Source: Falsiroseomonas sp051433195
GTDB taxonomy: Bacteria > Pseudomonadota > Alphaproteobacteria > Acetobacterales > Acetobacteraceae
DNA: 64,000 nt
Assembly (NCBI RefSeq): GCF_051433195.1
Contig: NZ_JBHMFT010000009.1
Coordinates: 62,001-126,000 of the forward strand
Direction of reading: 5' to 3'
Both the position numbers and the translations under genes were made by a program. Below the pieces are notes generated by a model that saw only the letters and a program-made list of their open reading frames with translations, was not told the origin of the DNA and searched no databases. This document shows positions 25,995 to 37,083 of the stretch, in pieces; positions within the stretch are counted from its first letter, which is position 1; the number at the start of each line of letters is the position of its first letter.

Positions 25995-26986
25995 TCTGGG
26001 GCGCCGGCGCCATCGGCGGCACGCTCGGCGCGCATTGGGCGCGGGCCGGGCACGACGTGCTGCTGGTGGATACCGTGGCGGACCACGTCGAGGCCTGCCG
26101 CACCACCGGCCTCGCCATCACCGGCCCGGTGACCGAGTTCACCCAGATGATCCCGGCCGTGACGCCCGCCGAACTCACCGGCACCTATTCCCGCATCGTG
26201 CTGGCGGTGAAGGCGCAGGCCACCGCGGCCGCCATCCCGATGCTGGCGCCGCACCTGAAGCCGGACGGCTTCGTCTTCTCCGCCCAGAACGGCCTGAACG
26301 AGATCGCCCTCTCCCGCGCGCTGGGCGCTGAGCGCGTGATGGGCTGCTTCGTCAATTTCGGCGCGGATTGGCACGGCCCCGGCCACATCCTGTTCGGCAA
26401 CCGCAGCGCCCTGGTGATCGGCGAGCTGGACGGCGTGACCCGCCCGCGGACGGAGGCGATGTTCGCCCTCGCCCGCGAATTCGAGCCCGACGCGATCCTG
26501 ACGCCCGACATCTGGTCCTACCTCTGGGGCAAGATGAGCTACGGCGCCATGCTGTTCGCCACCGCCCTGAACCACGACAGCATGACCGAAAACTTCGCCG
26601 ACCCCGCCCGCATGCCGGTCTGGCTGGCGCTGGGGCGGGAGGTGGCGGCAACCGCGCTGGCCCATGGCGTCACGCCGCGCGGCTTCGGCGGCTTCGACCC
26701 GATGGCCTTCGCGCCAGGCCAGCCCGATGCGGCCGGCGAAAGTATCGTGCATTGGCTGCGCGATTTCACCGCCCTCGGTGCCAAAACCCATTCCGGCATC
26801 TGGCGCGACCTGGCCGTCCGCAAGCGCAGGACGGAAGCCGATGCGCAGATCGGCCTGATCCCGCCGCTCGCCGCGGAAAAGGGCGTGCAGGTGCCGATGT
26901 CCGAAAAACTCTGTGCGCTGATCGCAGAGATCGAATCCGGCAAGCGCGAACAATCCCCCGAAACCTTCGCCGCGCTGCTGGCATGA
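25976..26986 (+). CDS. Ketopantoate reductase-like 2-ketoacid dehydrogenase
   Basis: 336-aa NAD(P)-dependent enzyme. N-terminal Rossmann motif ILIWGAGAIGGTLGAHWARAGHDVLLVD, central SAQNGLNEIALSRALGAERVMGCFVNFGADW and the C-terminal ApbA/PanE helical part (WSYLWGKMSYGAMLFATALNHDSM, KTHSGIWRDLAVRKRRTEADAQIG). The HSGIWRDL region is the substrate-clamping helix of the PanE fold, here followed by RKRRTE as in catabolic paralogues. Because it lies inside a catabolic transport operon, a role other than pantothenate synthesis is likely. ATG 25976 lies within the creatininase 3' end, and its stop overlaps the M20 gene as ATGA. Confidence 0.88.
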   Translation: MADPILIWGAGAIGGTLGAHWARAGHDVLLVDTVADHVEACRTTGLAITGPVTEFTQMIPAVTPAELTGTYSRIVLAVKAQATAAAIPMLAPHLKPDGFVFSAQNGLNEIALSRALGAERVMGCFVNFGADWHGPGHILFGNRSALVIGELDGVTRPRTEAMFALAREFEPDAILTPDIWSYLWGKMSYGAMLFATALNHDSMTENFADPARMPVWLALGREVAATALAHGVTPRGFGGFDPMAFAPGQPDAAGESIVHWLRDFTALGAKTHSGIWRDLAVRKRRTEADAQIGLIPPLAAEKGVQVPMSEKLCALIAEIESGKREQSPETFAALLA

Positions 26987-28410
26987 CCGACCCCGTCCTG
27001 GACCACCTGCTGGCGGATCGCGCCGGTTTCGTCGCGCGGTTGGGCGAGTTGGTCGCCTGCCCCTCCGTCTCCACCGACCCGGCCTATGCCGCCGGCATGG
27101 CCGCGGCGCGGGGATGGTGGCGGGCACGGCTGACGGCGCTCGGCTTCCAGGATGCGCGGGAAGTTGGGGCCGGCGGCCATCCCGCCGTCACCGCGCGGTG
27201 GCACGGCGCCGGGCCGCAGGCGCCGACGCTGCTGGTCTATGGCCATTACGACGTGCAGCCGCCGGACCCGGTCGCGGCCTGGACCTCCCCCGCCTTCACC
27301 CTGGCATCCCGCAACGGCCGCCTCTACGCGCGCGGCGTTTCGGACGACAAGGGGCCATCGCTGCTCGCCATCGAGACGCTCGGGGCCTTCCTTTCCGTCG
27401 AAGGCCGCCTGCCCTGCAACGTCACGCTGCTGCTGGAAGGCGAGGAGGAGGTCGGCTCCAGGACTCTCGCGCAAATCCTGGACCAGCACCGCGAGGATTT
27501 CGCCGCCGACGCCGCGCTGTCCGCCGATGGCGCCCGCTGGCGCGCCGACCTGCCCACCATCACCATCGGGACGCGCGGCAATACCGGGCTGGAACTGTCG
27601 CTGCGCAGCGCGGTGAAGGACCTGCATTCCGGCCGCTATGGTGGCGTGGTGGCGAATGCCGCGCAGGCCATGGCCCGCCTGCTCGCCACGCTGCACGACG
27701 GCGAGGGCCGCATCGCCGTCGCCGGCTTCCGCGACGGCATGACGGACCCGACCGAGGCCGAGCGCGCGGCGCTGGCCGCCATTCCCTACGATGTCGCCGC
27801 ACACGACGCAGCCATCGGCGCGACGTCCAGCGGGCTGAGCTCGGAAAAATTCCTGGAACGGCTGTGGCACCAGCCGACGCTGGAGGTGAACGGGATGTGG
27901 GGCGGCTACACCGGCCCCGGCGGCAAGACCGTCATCCCGGCCGAGGCGCATGCGAAGCTGTCGATGCGCCTGGTCCCGGGGCAGGACCCGGCGCGCGTGC
28001 TGGCCGCCGTCGCCGCGCATCTCCGCGCCCACTGCCCGCCCCGCACGACGCTGGAAATCCGCACGCATCGCGAGGGCAGCCAGGCCACCGCCGTGCCGCC
28101 CGCGCACCCGCTGCTGCTGGCGGCAGAGGCCGCGCTGGCCGAGACCACCGGCACCGTGCCGCTCCGCGTCCGCATGGGCGCGACGCTGCCGCTGACGGAT
28201 ATCGTCCAGCGCGTGCTGGGGCTGGAGACGGTGATGTTCTCCTTCGCCACGGCGGACGAGGATTTCCACGCGCCCGACGAGAACTGGCGCGAAAGCGCCA
28301 TCCCGGAGGGCTTCGCCGCCTGGGTGGCGCTGCTGCGCCGCGTCGGCGCGCTGAACCCGGAGGACTTCGCGCCTTACCGCACCCGCGGCGGAGCCGCCCA
28401 ACCAAGCTGA
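26983..28410 (+). CDS. M20 family metallopeptidase (dipeptidase/amidohydrolase)
   Basis: 475-aa zinc amidohydrolase. First metal motif LLVYGHYDVQPPDP (His, Asp), bridging SDDKGPSLLAIE, catalytic LLLEGEEEVGS (Glu pair) and DAALSADG, dimerisation domain from about residue 195 (LELSLRSAVKDLHSGRYGGVVANAA), and the final DEDFHAPDENW with the last metal-binding His. This pattern matches the CNDP-like dipeptidase branch. Last gene of the SBP-creatininase-reductase-M20 operon. Its last 37 nt overlap the convergent gluconokinase gene. Confidence 0.93.
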   Translation: MTDPVLDHLLADRAGFVARLGELVACPSVSTDPAYAAGMAAARGWWRARLTALGFQDAREVGAGGHPAVTARWHGAGPQAPTLLVYGHYDVQPPDPVAAWTSPAFTLASRNGRLYARGVSDDKGPSLLAIETLGAFLSVEGRLPCNVTLLLEGEEEVGSRTLAQILDQHREDFAADAALSADGARWRADLPTITIGTRGNTGLELSLRSAVKDLHSGRYGGVVANAAQAMARLLATLHDGEGRIAVAGFRDGMTDPTEAERAALAAIPYDVAAHDAAIGATSSGLSSEKFLERLWHQPTLEVNGMWGGYTGPGGKTVIPAEAHAKLSMRLVPGQDPARVLAAVAAHLRAHCPPRTTLEIRTHREGSQATAVPPAHPLLLAAEAALAETTGTVPLRVRMGATLPLTDIVQRVLGLETVMFSFATADEDFHAPDENWRESAIPEGFAAWVALLRRVGALNPEDFAPYRTRGGAAQPS

Positions 28411-28889
28411 TCCAGCGCCGCCTCGGCCAGCGCCTGCGGCGTCGCCGCCACGTCCAGCACGATGGCGCCTTCCTCCGCATCTGGCGCTTCCAGCGTCGCG
28501 AACTGGCTGGCCACCAGGCTCGCCGGCATGAAGTGCCCGGCTCGCGCCGCCTGCCGTGCGGCCACCAACTCCCGGTCGCCGCGCAGGAACACCAGCCGCA
28601 GATCCGGCGCCGCGGCGCGCAGCCGGTCGCGATAGGCGCGCTTCAGGGCGGAACAGGTCACCACGCAGCCACGCCCGCGATGCGCCGCCAGGTGCGCGCC
28701 GATGGCATCCAGCCAGGGCGCCCGGTCGCCGTCGTCCAGCGGCTCGCCACGCGACATCTTCGCCACGTTGGCCGGCGGGTGGAAGTCATCCGCATCGTCG
28801 AAGCCCACCCCCAGCCCCGCCGCGATCAGCGGACCTACCGTGGATTTGCCGGCCCCCGAGACGCCCATCACCAGAACCAGCGCCGTCAT
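28374..28889 (-). CDS. gntK: Gluconokinase (thermoresistant GntK type)
   Basis: 171-aa kinase converting gluconate plus ATP to 6-phosphogluconate. P-loop VLVMGVSGAGKSTVGPLIAAGLG, substrate motif FDDADDFHPPANVAKMSRGEPLDDGDRAPWLDAI and CSALKRAYRDRLR are all characteristic. ATG at complement 28889 overlaps the stop of the 6-phosphogluconate dehydrogenase (ATGA), so product and next enzyme are encoded together. The 3' end overlaps the convergent M20 gene. Confidence 0.95.
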   Translation of the reverse strand: MTALVLVMGVSGAGKSTVGPLIAAGLGVGFDDADDFHPPANVAKMSRGEPLDDGDRAPWLDAIGAHLAAHRGRGCVVTCSALKRAYRDRLRAAAPDLRLVFLRGDRELVAARQAARAGHFMPASLVASQFATLEAPDAEEGAIVLDVAATPQALAEAALDQLGWAAPPRVR

Positions 28890-29863
28890 TTCGGCTCCAG
28901 ATGCCCGCCGAAGGCATTGCGCATGGCCGACAGCGACCGGTCCGCGAAGGGCGCTTCCTGCCGCGAGCGGAATCGCGAATACAGCGCCGCCGACAGCACC
29001 GGCGCCGGCACCGCGCTCTCGATCGCCGCCTGCACCGCCCAGCGCCCCTCGCCGCTGTCGCCGACCCGGCCGGAATAGGTGGAAAGCTCGCCATCCGCCG
29101 CCAGCGCCTGCGCCGTCAGGTCCAGCAGCCAGGAGGCGACGACGGAGCCGCGGCGCCAGGCCTCGGTGATGTCGGGCACGTCGAGGCTGAGGCGCAATTC
29201 CTCCGGCACCACCTCGCTGTCGGCCTGGCGCAGCAGTTCCAGCCCCTCCGCCATCGCCTGCATCATCCCGTATTCGACGGCGTTGTGGACCATCTTGGTG
29301 AAATGCCCGGCGCCGTTCGCGCCGCAATGGATGTAGCCCTGCGCCGGGCGCGGATCGGCGGCGGGGTCGCGGCCCGGCGTCGGCGGTGCCGCACCCTCCC
29401 CGGGCGCCAGCGCCTTGAAGACGGGGTCGAGCCGCTCGACCTGCTCGGCCGGGCCGCCGATCATCAGGCAGTAACCGCGCGCCAGGCCCCAGACGCCGCC
29501 GGAGGTGCCGATATCCAGCATGTCGACGCCGACATCGCGCAGCACGGCGGCGCGGCGGATGGCGTCCTTCCACATCCCGTTGCCGCCATCGATGGCGACG
29601 TCACCCGGCGCCAGCAGGTTCGCCAACTGTCCGATCGCCTCCTCCGTCGCCGCGCCGGCGGGCAGCATCACCCAGACCGTCCGCGGCTCCGGCAGGCGTT
29701 CCACCAGGTCCGCGAGGTCGGTGGCGGCCTCCGCACCCTCGGCGGCCAGCGCCGCGACGGCGGCCGGGTCGCGGTCCCAGACGGTGCAGGTGATGCCGGC
29801 GCGCGCCAGGCGCCGCACCAGGTTGCCGCCCATGCGCCCAAGCCCGACCATGCCGATCTGCAT
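28886..29863 (-). CDS. gnd: 6-phosphogluconate dehydrogenase, decarboxylating (short form)
   Basis: 325-aa enzyme making ribulose 5-phosphate from 6-phosphogluconate. Opens MQIGMVGLGRMGGNLVRRLARAG; has VWVMLPAG, IDGGNGMWKDAIRR, DIGTSGGVWGLARGYCLMIGG, and the catalytic HCGANGAGHFTKMVHNAVEYGMMQ with the Lys and the HNxxE motif. The length of about 330 aa places it in the short, often NAD-preferring YqeC/GndA-like branch rather than the 470-aa NADP enzyme. With gntK it forms a gluconate shunt into the pentose phosphate pathway. Confidence 0.95.
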   Translation of the reverse strand: MQIGMVGLGRMGGNLVRRLARAGITCTVWDRDPAAVAALAAEGAEAATDLADLVERLPEPRTVWVMLPAGAATEEAIGQLANLLAPGDVAIDGGNGMWKDAIRRAAVLRDVGVDMLDIGTSGGVWGLARGYCLMIGGPAEQVERLDPVFKALAPGEGAAPPTPGRDPAADPRPAQGYIHCGANGAGHFTKMVHNAVEYGMMQAMAEGLELLRQADSEVVPEELRLSLDVPDITEAWRRGSVVASWLLDLTAQALAADGELSTYSGRVGDSGEGRWAVQAAIESAVPAPVLSAALYSRFRSRQEAPFADRSLSAMRNAFGGHLEPK

Positions 29864-29928
29864 CGCCCATCCTCCCCCGAATCAGCCGGCAGGATGGGCG
29901 GGGGATGCGGTCAGGACAAGCCGGCCGC

Positions 29929-29964
29929 AAAGCCCTCTCCCCCCGCTTCAGGGGGGAGAGAGTT
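29929..29964 (+). repeat. GC-rich hairpin repeat, copy B (short)
   Basis: AAAGCCCTCTCCCCCC, loop GCTTCA, GGGGGGAGAGAG, then diverges; the GTTGGGTGAGGGG arm of the family is missing. Lies between gnd and the metallo-hydrolase gene and ends three bases from the latter's stop codon, so it would appear as a hairpin at the end of that transcript. Confidence 0.75.
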
Positions 29965-29966
29965 CG

Positions 29967-30854
29967 TCAGGCCAGGCCGGCGGCAGCCTCGGCGCTCTTC
30001 GGCTTCACGGGGATCTTCAGGTAGCGCACCCCGTTCGCCTCCGCCTGCGGGAAGCGGCCAGCGCGGATGTTGACCTGGATCGAGGGCAGCAGCAGCGCCG
30101 GCGCCGCCAGCTTCGCGTCGCGGGCGGTGCGGAAGGCGACGAAATCCTCCTCCGTCTGGCCGTCCTTCACATGCGGGTTGCGGGCGCGCTGCTCGGCCAC
30201 GGTGGATTGCCAGGCGAAGTGGTCCCGGCCCGGCGCCTTGTAGTCGTGGCACATCCACAGCCGCGTCTCCGGCGGCAGCGCCAGCAGGCGCTGGATGGAC
30301 CGGTACAGCGTGCGCGCGTCGCCGCCCGGAAAATCGGCGCGGGCGGTGCCGTAGTCGTGCATGAACAGCGTGTCGCCGACGAAAATGTCGTCGCCGATCC
30401 GGTAGGCCGCGCAGGCCGGCGTGTGCCCCGGCACATGCATCACCTCGACCTTCAGCGCGCCGATCTGGAAGGTCTCGCCATCCTCGAACAGGTGGTCGAA
30501 ATCGCCGCCGCCGGGCGCCATGTCCTCCAGCCCGAAGACCGGCCGGAAGATGGTCTGCACCTGCTTCACCCCGGACCCGATGCCGATCCGCGCGCCGCTA
30601 TGCTGGCGGATCCAGGGTGCCGCGGTCAGGTGGTCGGCGTGGACATGGGTCTCCAGCACCCAGTCCAGCTTCAGCCCTTCCGCCTCCGCGGCCTCGAGCA
30701 GCTTCCGGGCGGAGGACATATCCGCCTCCCCGCTGCGGTTGTCCCAATCCAGCACCGGGTCCACCACCGCGCCGTGCTTCGTGGCGGGGTCCCAGACCAG
30801 GTAGGACACGGTGTTGGTCGGCTCGTCGAAGAAGGCGCGAATGGCGGCTGACAT
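29967..30854 (-). CDS. MBL-fold metallo-hydrolase, persulfide dioxygenase/BLH-like
   Basis: 295-aa metallo-beta-lactamase-fold protein. The metal motif THVHADHLTAAPWI (H-x-H-x-D-H) is followed by VEVMHVPGHTPACAAYRIGDDIFVGDTLFMHDYGTARADFPGG and LWMCHDYKAPGRDHFAWQSTVAEQRARNPH. These are the hallmarks of the ETHE1/BlhA group: a mononuclear-iron persulfide dioxygenase or its hydrolase relatives. The FPGGDARTLYRSIQRLL region is shared by both. No rhodanese domain is fused and no sulfur gene is adjacent, so assignment to H2S/persulfide detoxification rests on family alone. Confidence 0.88.
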   Translation of the reverse strand: MSAAIRAFFDEPTNTVSYLVWDPATKHGAVVDPVLDWDNRSGEADMSSARKLLEAAEAEGLKLDWVLETHVHADHLTAAPWIRQHSGARIGIGSGVKQVQTIFRPVFGLEDMAPGGGDFDHLFEDGETFQIGALKVEVMHVPGHTPACAAYRIGDDIFVGDTLFMHDYGTARADFPGGDARTLYRSIQRLLALPPETRLWMCHDYKAPGRDHFAWQSTVAEQRARNPHVKDGQTEEDFVAFRTARDAKLAAPALLLPSIQVNIRAGRFPQAEANGVRYLKIPVKPKSAEAAAGLA

Positions 30855-30907
30855 GGCTTGCTCCCAGACGCTTTCTCCGGAGCATAGCGCTCTCCCCCGT
30901 GCACATG

Positions 30908-33189
<2,282 letters not shown>

Positions 33190-33193
<4 letters not shown>

Positions 33194-34602
33194 TGTGCCA
33201 ACTCCGTCAGGCTCGCCGGCAGGCCCGGATGCCGGGTGCGGACCAGCAGGCGGCGCAGCAGGCCCTGCGCGACGAGCAGGCGGTATCCGGCGGTGCCGCG
33301 CCAATCCGACAGCGGCTGGATCTCGCCGGCCAGTTCCTCCGCCGCATCCGCGATGCTGCCGGCATCCAGCCGGTGGCCCAGCAGCGCCGCCTCCGCCCGC
33401 CGCGCCCGTAGCGCCATGGGGCCGACGCCGCCAAAGGCCAGCCGCGCCTCCGCCACCCGGTCGCCCGCCATGCGGATCAGGAAGGCGGCGCCGACGGTGG
33501 CGATGTCCTGGTCGTGCCGCTTGCTGACCTTCTCGCAGACGAAGATGTCCGCAGGTCCCGGCCGCGGCAGGGTGACGGAGACCACCACCTCATCCGCCGC
33601 CAGGTCCGCCTGGCGGTAGCCGAGCAGGAAATCCTGCACCGCCAGCCGCCGCCGCCCCCGCACCGAGGCCAGTTCCACCTCCGCCCCCAGCGCCAGCAGC
33701 GGCGGCAGCGCATCGCCGATGGGCGACGCCGTGCCGAGATTGCCGCCCAGCGTGCCCAGCCCGCGAATCTGCCGCGAGCCCAGCCGCGCCAGCAGCGAGG
33801 CCAGCGGCGCGAACCCTGTCTCCTGCCGCGCCAGCGCCAGCAGCCGTGCATAGGACACCGCCGCGCCGACCTCGATCGCCGCCGGCGTTGCGCGCATCGC
33901 GTGCAATTCCGGGACGTTCAGCAGGCAGATGACCGCGCCCGGTCGTTCGCGGTGGTCCGACACGCGCAGGCCGAGATCGGTGCCGCCGGCCAGCAGCCAG
34001 GCGTCCGGATGCGCCGCCCGCAGCGCCAGCAATTCCTCCAGCGTTGCCGGCAGGTGGAAGACCTGCCCCGGCGCCTCGAACCGCGCCGCGCCGGGCGCGG
34101 GCAACGCCGGCGGTGCCCCGGCGTCGTCGGCGAGCCCGTCGAAGACCTCCAGGATCGGCCGGTAGCCGGTGCAGCGGCACAAATTGCCGGCCAGCGCCTC
34201 ATGCACCTCCCCGCCCTCTCGGGCATGCGCCCAGGCGGTCATGACGATGCCAGGCGTGCAGAAGCCGCATTGCGTGCCGTCGCTCTCGGCCATGGCGCGC
34301 TGGATCGGGTGCGGCGCGCCATCCGGCCCGCGCAGCCCCTCCACGGTGCGAATCGCGCGCCCATGAACCTGCCCCAGCAGGGTCAGGCAGGCATTGACCG
34401 GGGTGCGCGTGCCGTCCGCCTCCTCCAGCACCACGGTGCAGGCCCCGCAATCCCCCTCCGCGCAGCCTTCCTTGGTGCCGGTGAGGCCCGGACCGCCGGC
34501 CGCGCCACGCAGCCAGTCCAGCAGGGTGGTGGTGGGAGAGACCCCCGGCGGCAGCATTTGGGGCTGGCCGTTGAGGAGAAAGCCGATATCCGTCGCGATC
34601 AT
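33190..34602 (-). CDS. xdhA: Xanthine dehydrogenase FAD/2Fe-2S subunit XdhA
   Basis: 470-aa small subunit. The plant-type [2Fe-2S] motif has Cys47, Cys52, Cys55 and Cys72 (EGCAEGDCGACTVVL). The second cluster uses Cys112/115 and Cys142/144 (QCGFCTPGIVM, NLCRCTGYRPI). From about residue 190 the FAD domain shows LLAGGTDLGLRVSD and RQIRGLGTLGGNLGTASPIGDALPPLLALGA. Bacterial XdhA of this fused type passes electrons from molybdenum to NAD+. First gene of the xdhAB unit, with 36 bp to the next gene's stop. Confidence 0.95.
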
Positions 34603-34638
34603 GCGCCCAGGATAAGCAAACTCCGGGCCCCGCGCCTA

Positions 34639-35406
34639 TCAGCCAGTCGGGAACCCGATGAACACATAGCCGACCTGGCGGATGGTGATGATGCAGCGCT
34701 CGCCGAGTTCCGGTGCCAGCTTCTGGCGCAGGTGCAGCACGGCATTGTCCACCGCGCGGTCGCCCGGCCGCCAGTTGCGCCGGAACACCTGCTGCGTCAG
34801 CGCCTCCCGCGTCTGGACCTCGCCGGGCATGGCGGCGAGTGCGGCCATCAGGTCGAACTCGGCCCCGGTCAGCTCCAGCAGGCTGCCATCCGGCCGCACC
34901 AGGCGGCGTTCCACCGGCATCAGCCGCCAGCGGTCCCGCCGCGGCGCCGGCGGCGCGCCCGCGGGCCGCCGGATACGCGCGCGCAGCCGCGCCACCAGCT
35001 CCCGCCCCGAGACCGGCTTCACCAGGAAATCATCGGCGCCGAGTTCCAGCCCCAGCACCCGGTCCGTCTCCTCCCGGTTCCCGGTGACGACCAGGATGGG
35101 CGCGCTGGTCAGCGCGCGCAGCTCCGGCAGATGCGGCAGCGTGTCCACCGGGCCCAGCCGCTGGTCCAGGATGATGGCATCCAGCTGCTGCGTCTCGATG
35201 ATGGTCAGCGCGGCCGTGTAGGAATTGGCGACGACGGTGCGCAGGCCGTAGCGCGCCAGGTAGGCCGCCATCTCGTCCGTCAGCTCGCGCTCGTCATCGG
35301 CCAGCAGCACGAGCGGGCCCTGCGGACGGGCCATACCCACCGGCTCCTCGGCCCGCGGCGCAGTTTCCGTGGCACCCGGGCGGGCGGCCACCGTCCGCAA
35401 CGTCAT
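34639..35406 (-). CDS. OmpR/PhoB-family response regulator
   Basis: 255-aa regulator. Receiver domain about residues 30-145: acidic pocket LLADDERELTDEM, phospho-acceptor Asp81 in AIILDQRLGP, Thr in ILVVTGNREETD and Lys in DDFLVKPVSG. The C-terminal winged helix (about 160-255) has LVRPDGSLLELTGAEFDLMAALAAMPGEVQTREALTQQVF and VDNAVLHLRQKLAPELGERCIITIRQVGYVF. A 30-residue extension precedes the receiver. ATG at complement 35406 has GGGAG seven bases upstream, better than the ATG at 35334. No cognate kinase is adjacent; the divergent gene encodes a receiver with a degenerate kinase. Confidence 0.9.
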   Translation of the reverse strand: MTLRTVAARPGATETAPRAEEPVGMARPQGPLVLLADDERELTDEMAAYLARYGLRTVVANSYTAALTIIETQQLDAIILDQRLGPVDTLPHLPELRALTSAPILVVTGNREETDRVLGLELGADDFLVKPVSGRELVARLRARIRRPAGAPPAPRRDRWRLMPVERRLVRPDGSLLELTGAEFDLMAALAAMPGEVQTREALTQQVFRRNWRPGDRAVDNAVLHLRQKLAPELGERCIITIRQVGYVFIGFPTG

Positions 35407-35410
35407 GCCA

Positions 35411-35437
35411 TGTCTCCCAAGCCGGCTTCTGTCTCCC
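35411..35437. promoter_or_regulatory. Direct repeat TGTCTCCC around a 10-bp palindrome
   Basis: TGTCTCCC occurs at 35411-35418 and 35430-35437, separated by the palindrome AAGCCGGCTT. It lies just upstream of the OmpR-type regulator (minus strand); the first copy also contains its ribosome-binding site. Direct repeats near such promoters can be autoregulatory sites, but the spacing here is about two helical turns and the match may be fortuitous. Confidence 0.3.
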
Positions 35438-35648
35438 AGGCTGGAGACGCGCGACGACAAAGACATCTAGCGGAGGACGCAGGATGACGTCGAGCGCAGT
35501 TTGTCGTCGTTCCGAGTGATTTCCCTAACAATCGGGACAACACGGCGACGCGTTAACCTTTCATTCATTGGGCCGCTTCCACGGGGCGGCCCGGACCTCC
35601 GGCCTCCGCCTCGTTCCCGGAACGAGACCAGCGAGACAGAGCCGCACC

Positions 35649-36992
35649 ATGAACATCCAGGCAGGCCACGGCAGCGTAGTTCGATCGCTCCTCACGGGGA
35701 CGCCCGCATTGGGGGCGCCCGCGCTCGCCCTGCGCCCCGCCCGGCAGATCGTCCAGGCCACCGCATCGGACCTTTCGGTGCTGCTGGTCGACGACGAGGG
35801 CGAGGTGCTGGCGGAACTGGTGGCGAACCTCAGCCGCCGCGGCCTGAACGTGCTGCCGAGCGAATCGGCGGAGGCCGCGCTGGCGGTGCTGCGCCGGCGG
35901 CCGGAGATCGCGACCCTGGTCAGCGACATCCGCATGCCCGGCATGGATGGGCTCGCCCTGGCGGAAGCGGCGCTCCGCGGCCGGGCCGAGGCGCAGGCGC
36001 TGGAGGTGGTGCTGATCACCGGCTACGCCTCGGCCGCGCAGGGCATGGCGGCGGCGCGCATCGGCGCCTTCGGCATGCTGCACAAGCCGATGCGCGGCGC
36101 CGAACTGGCACGGATGGTGCAGGACGCCCTGGCCCGCGCCGCGCTGCGCCGTGGCATCCTCGGCAATGCCATCCCGGCCGCCTGGACGCGCCGGCCGACC
36201 TCCGCCGCGGCCCTGGCGCCGATCCCGGCGCCGCCGCCGCGCTTCGCCCGCGCCCCCTCCCGCCGCGCCGGGCCTGCGCCCGCCGCTCCGGCCGCCGCGA
36301 CCTCGGCCGATCCCGCCAGCGCGGCGGAGGCCCTGCTGCACGCCCTGGCGCAGCGGGTGGATGCCGCGGGCAACGGCGTGGAGGCGGTGGCGCAGGACCT
36401 GCGCGGCCCGCTCGGGGACCTGCTGCGCGCCATCCCGCGCACGAATGGCGGCGGCGTCCCGACCCAGGCCGCGGGCCTGCTGGCCCTGCTCGACGAGTTG
36501 ATGGACCTGGCCGAGCTGGAGGACGGCACGGCGCAGCCGCAGCGCACGCCGATCTCGGCGCATGGGCTGCTCGGGCTGGTCTCGTCCGGCCTCGGTGGCC
36601 TCGGGCTGCGGTGCGGCCGGCGCCTCATCCTGCAGCCGGATGCCGATCCGGCCTTCAACCTCGACGGACCTCGGCTGGTGCGCGCCATGGCGCTGCTGGC
36701 CGCGCTGACGCTCGGCCAGCAGCCCGTCCCGGCGAAGGCCTCCGGCAGCCAGCCTGCGCTGCCCGCCGGCGCGGCGGAGCTTTCGGTGGATGCCGGCGCC
36801 GGCCAGGCGCGGCTCGACCTGGTGATCCGCCCGAGCGCCCAGACGCTGCGTCGCCCGGAGGTGGCGGAGACCGAGCAGCGCCTCCGGATCGCGATCGCCC
36901 GCCGCCTGGTCGCGCTCCAGGGCGGCCGGCTGGATGTCTGGACCCTGCCCGACCGCGGCCTGCGCGCCCGCCTGCTGCTGCGCAGCGCCTGA
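35649..36992 (+). CDS. Receiver domain fused to degenerate histidine-kinase-like module
   Basis: 447-aa protein. Residues about 42-160 are an intact receiver: LLVDDEGEVLAE, Asp93 in LVSDIRMPGMDG, ITGYASAAQG and Lys in MLHKPMRG. A Pro/Ala-rich linker follows. From about 230 the sequence aligns with a kinase dimerisation/ATPase module but has lost key residues: the H-box reads VAQDLRGPLGDLL, with Gln249 where the phospho-histidine should be. The C-terminal ATPase part keeps only IAIARRLVALQGGRLDVWTLPDRGLRARLLL; the G-boxes are not recognisable. It is probably an adaptor or phosphorylation-responsive scaffold, not a kinase. ATG 35649 starts after a 242-bp divergent intergenic region; GH8 follows 91 bp later. 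Confidence 0.8.
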   Translation: MNIQAGHGSVVRSLLTGTPALGAPALALRPARQIVQATASDLSVLLVDDEGEVLAELVANLSRRGLNVLPSESAEAALAVLRRRPEIATLVSDIRMPGMDGLALAEAALRGRAEAQALEVVLITGYASAAQGMAAARIGAFGMLHKPMRGAELARMVQDALARAALRRGILGNAIPAAWTRRPTSAAALAPIPAPPPRFARAPSRRAGPAPAAPAAATSADPASAAEALLHALAQRVDAAGNGVEAVAQDLRGPLGDLLRAIPRTNGGGVPTQAAGLLALLDELMDLAELEDGTAQPQRTPISAHGLLGLVSSGLGGLGLRCGRRLILQPDADPAFNLDGPRLVRAMALLAALTLGQQPVPAKASGSQPALPAGAAELSVDAGAGQARLDLVIRPSAQTLRRPEVAETEQRLRIAIARRLVALQGGRLDVWTLPDRGLRARLLLRSA

Positions 36993-37083
36993 GCCACCCC
37001 CACACCCACCGCCGATCCCCACCGAACGTGCCCAACCGGCCGCCCGCCCGCCTGCCCCAGGCGGCCCTGATGGAGACTGCTCG

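Noticed and set aside
35507..35512. EcfG -35-like GGAAC in the divergent region upstream of the OmpR-type regulator
   Set aside because: No CGTT at 16 or 17 bp downstream.
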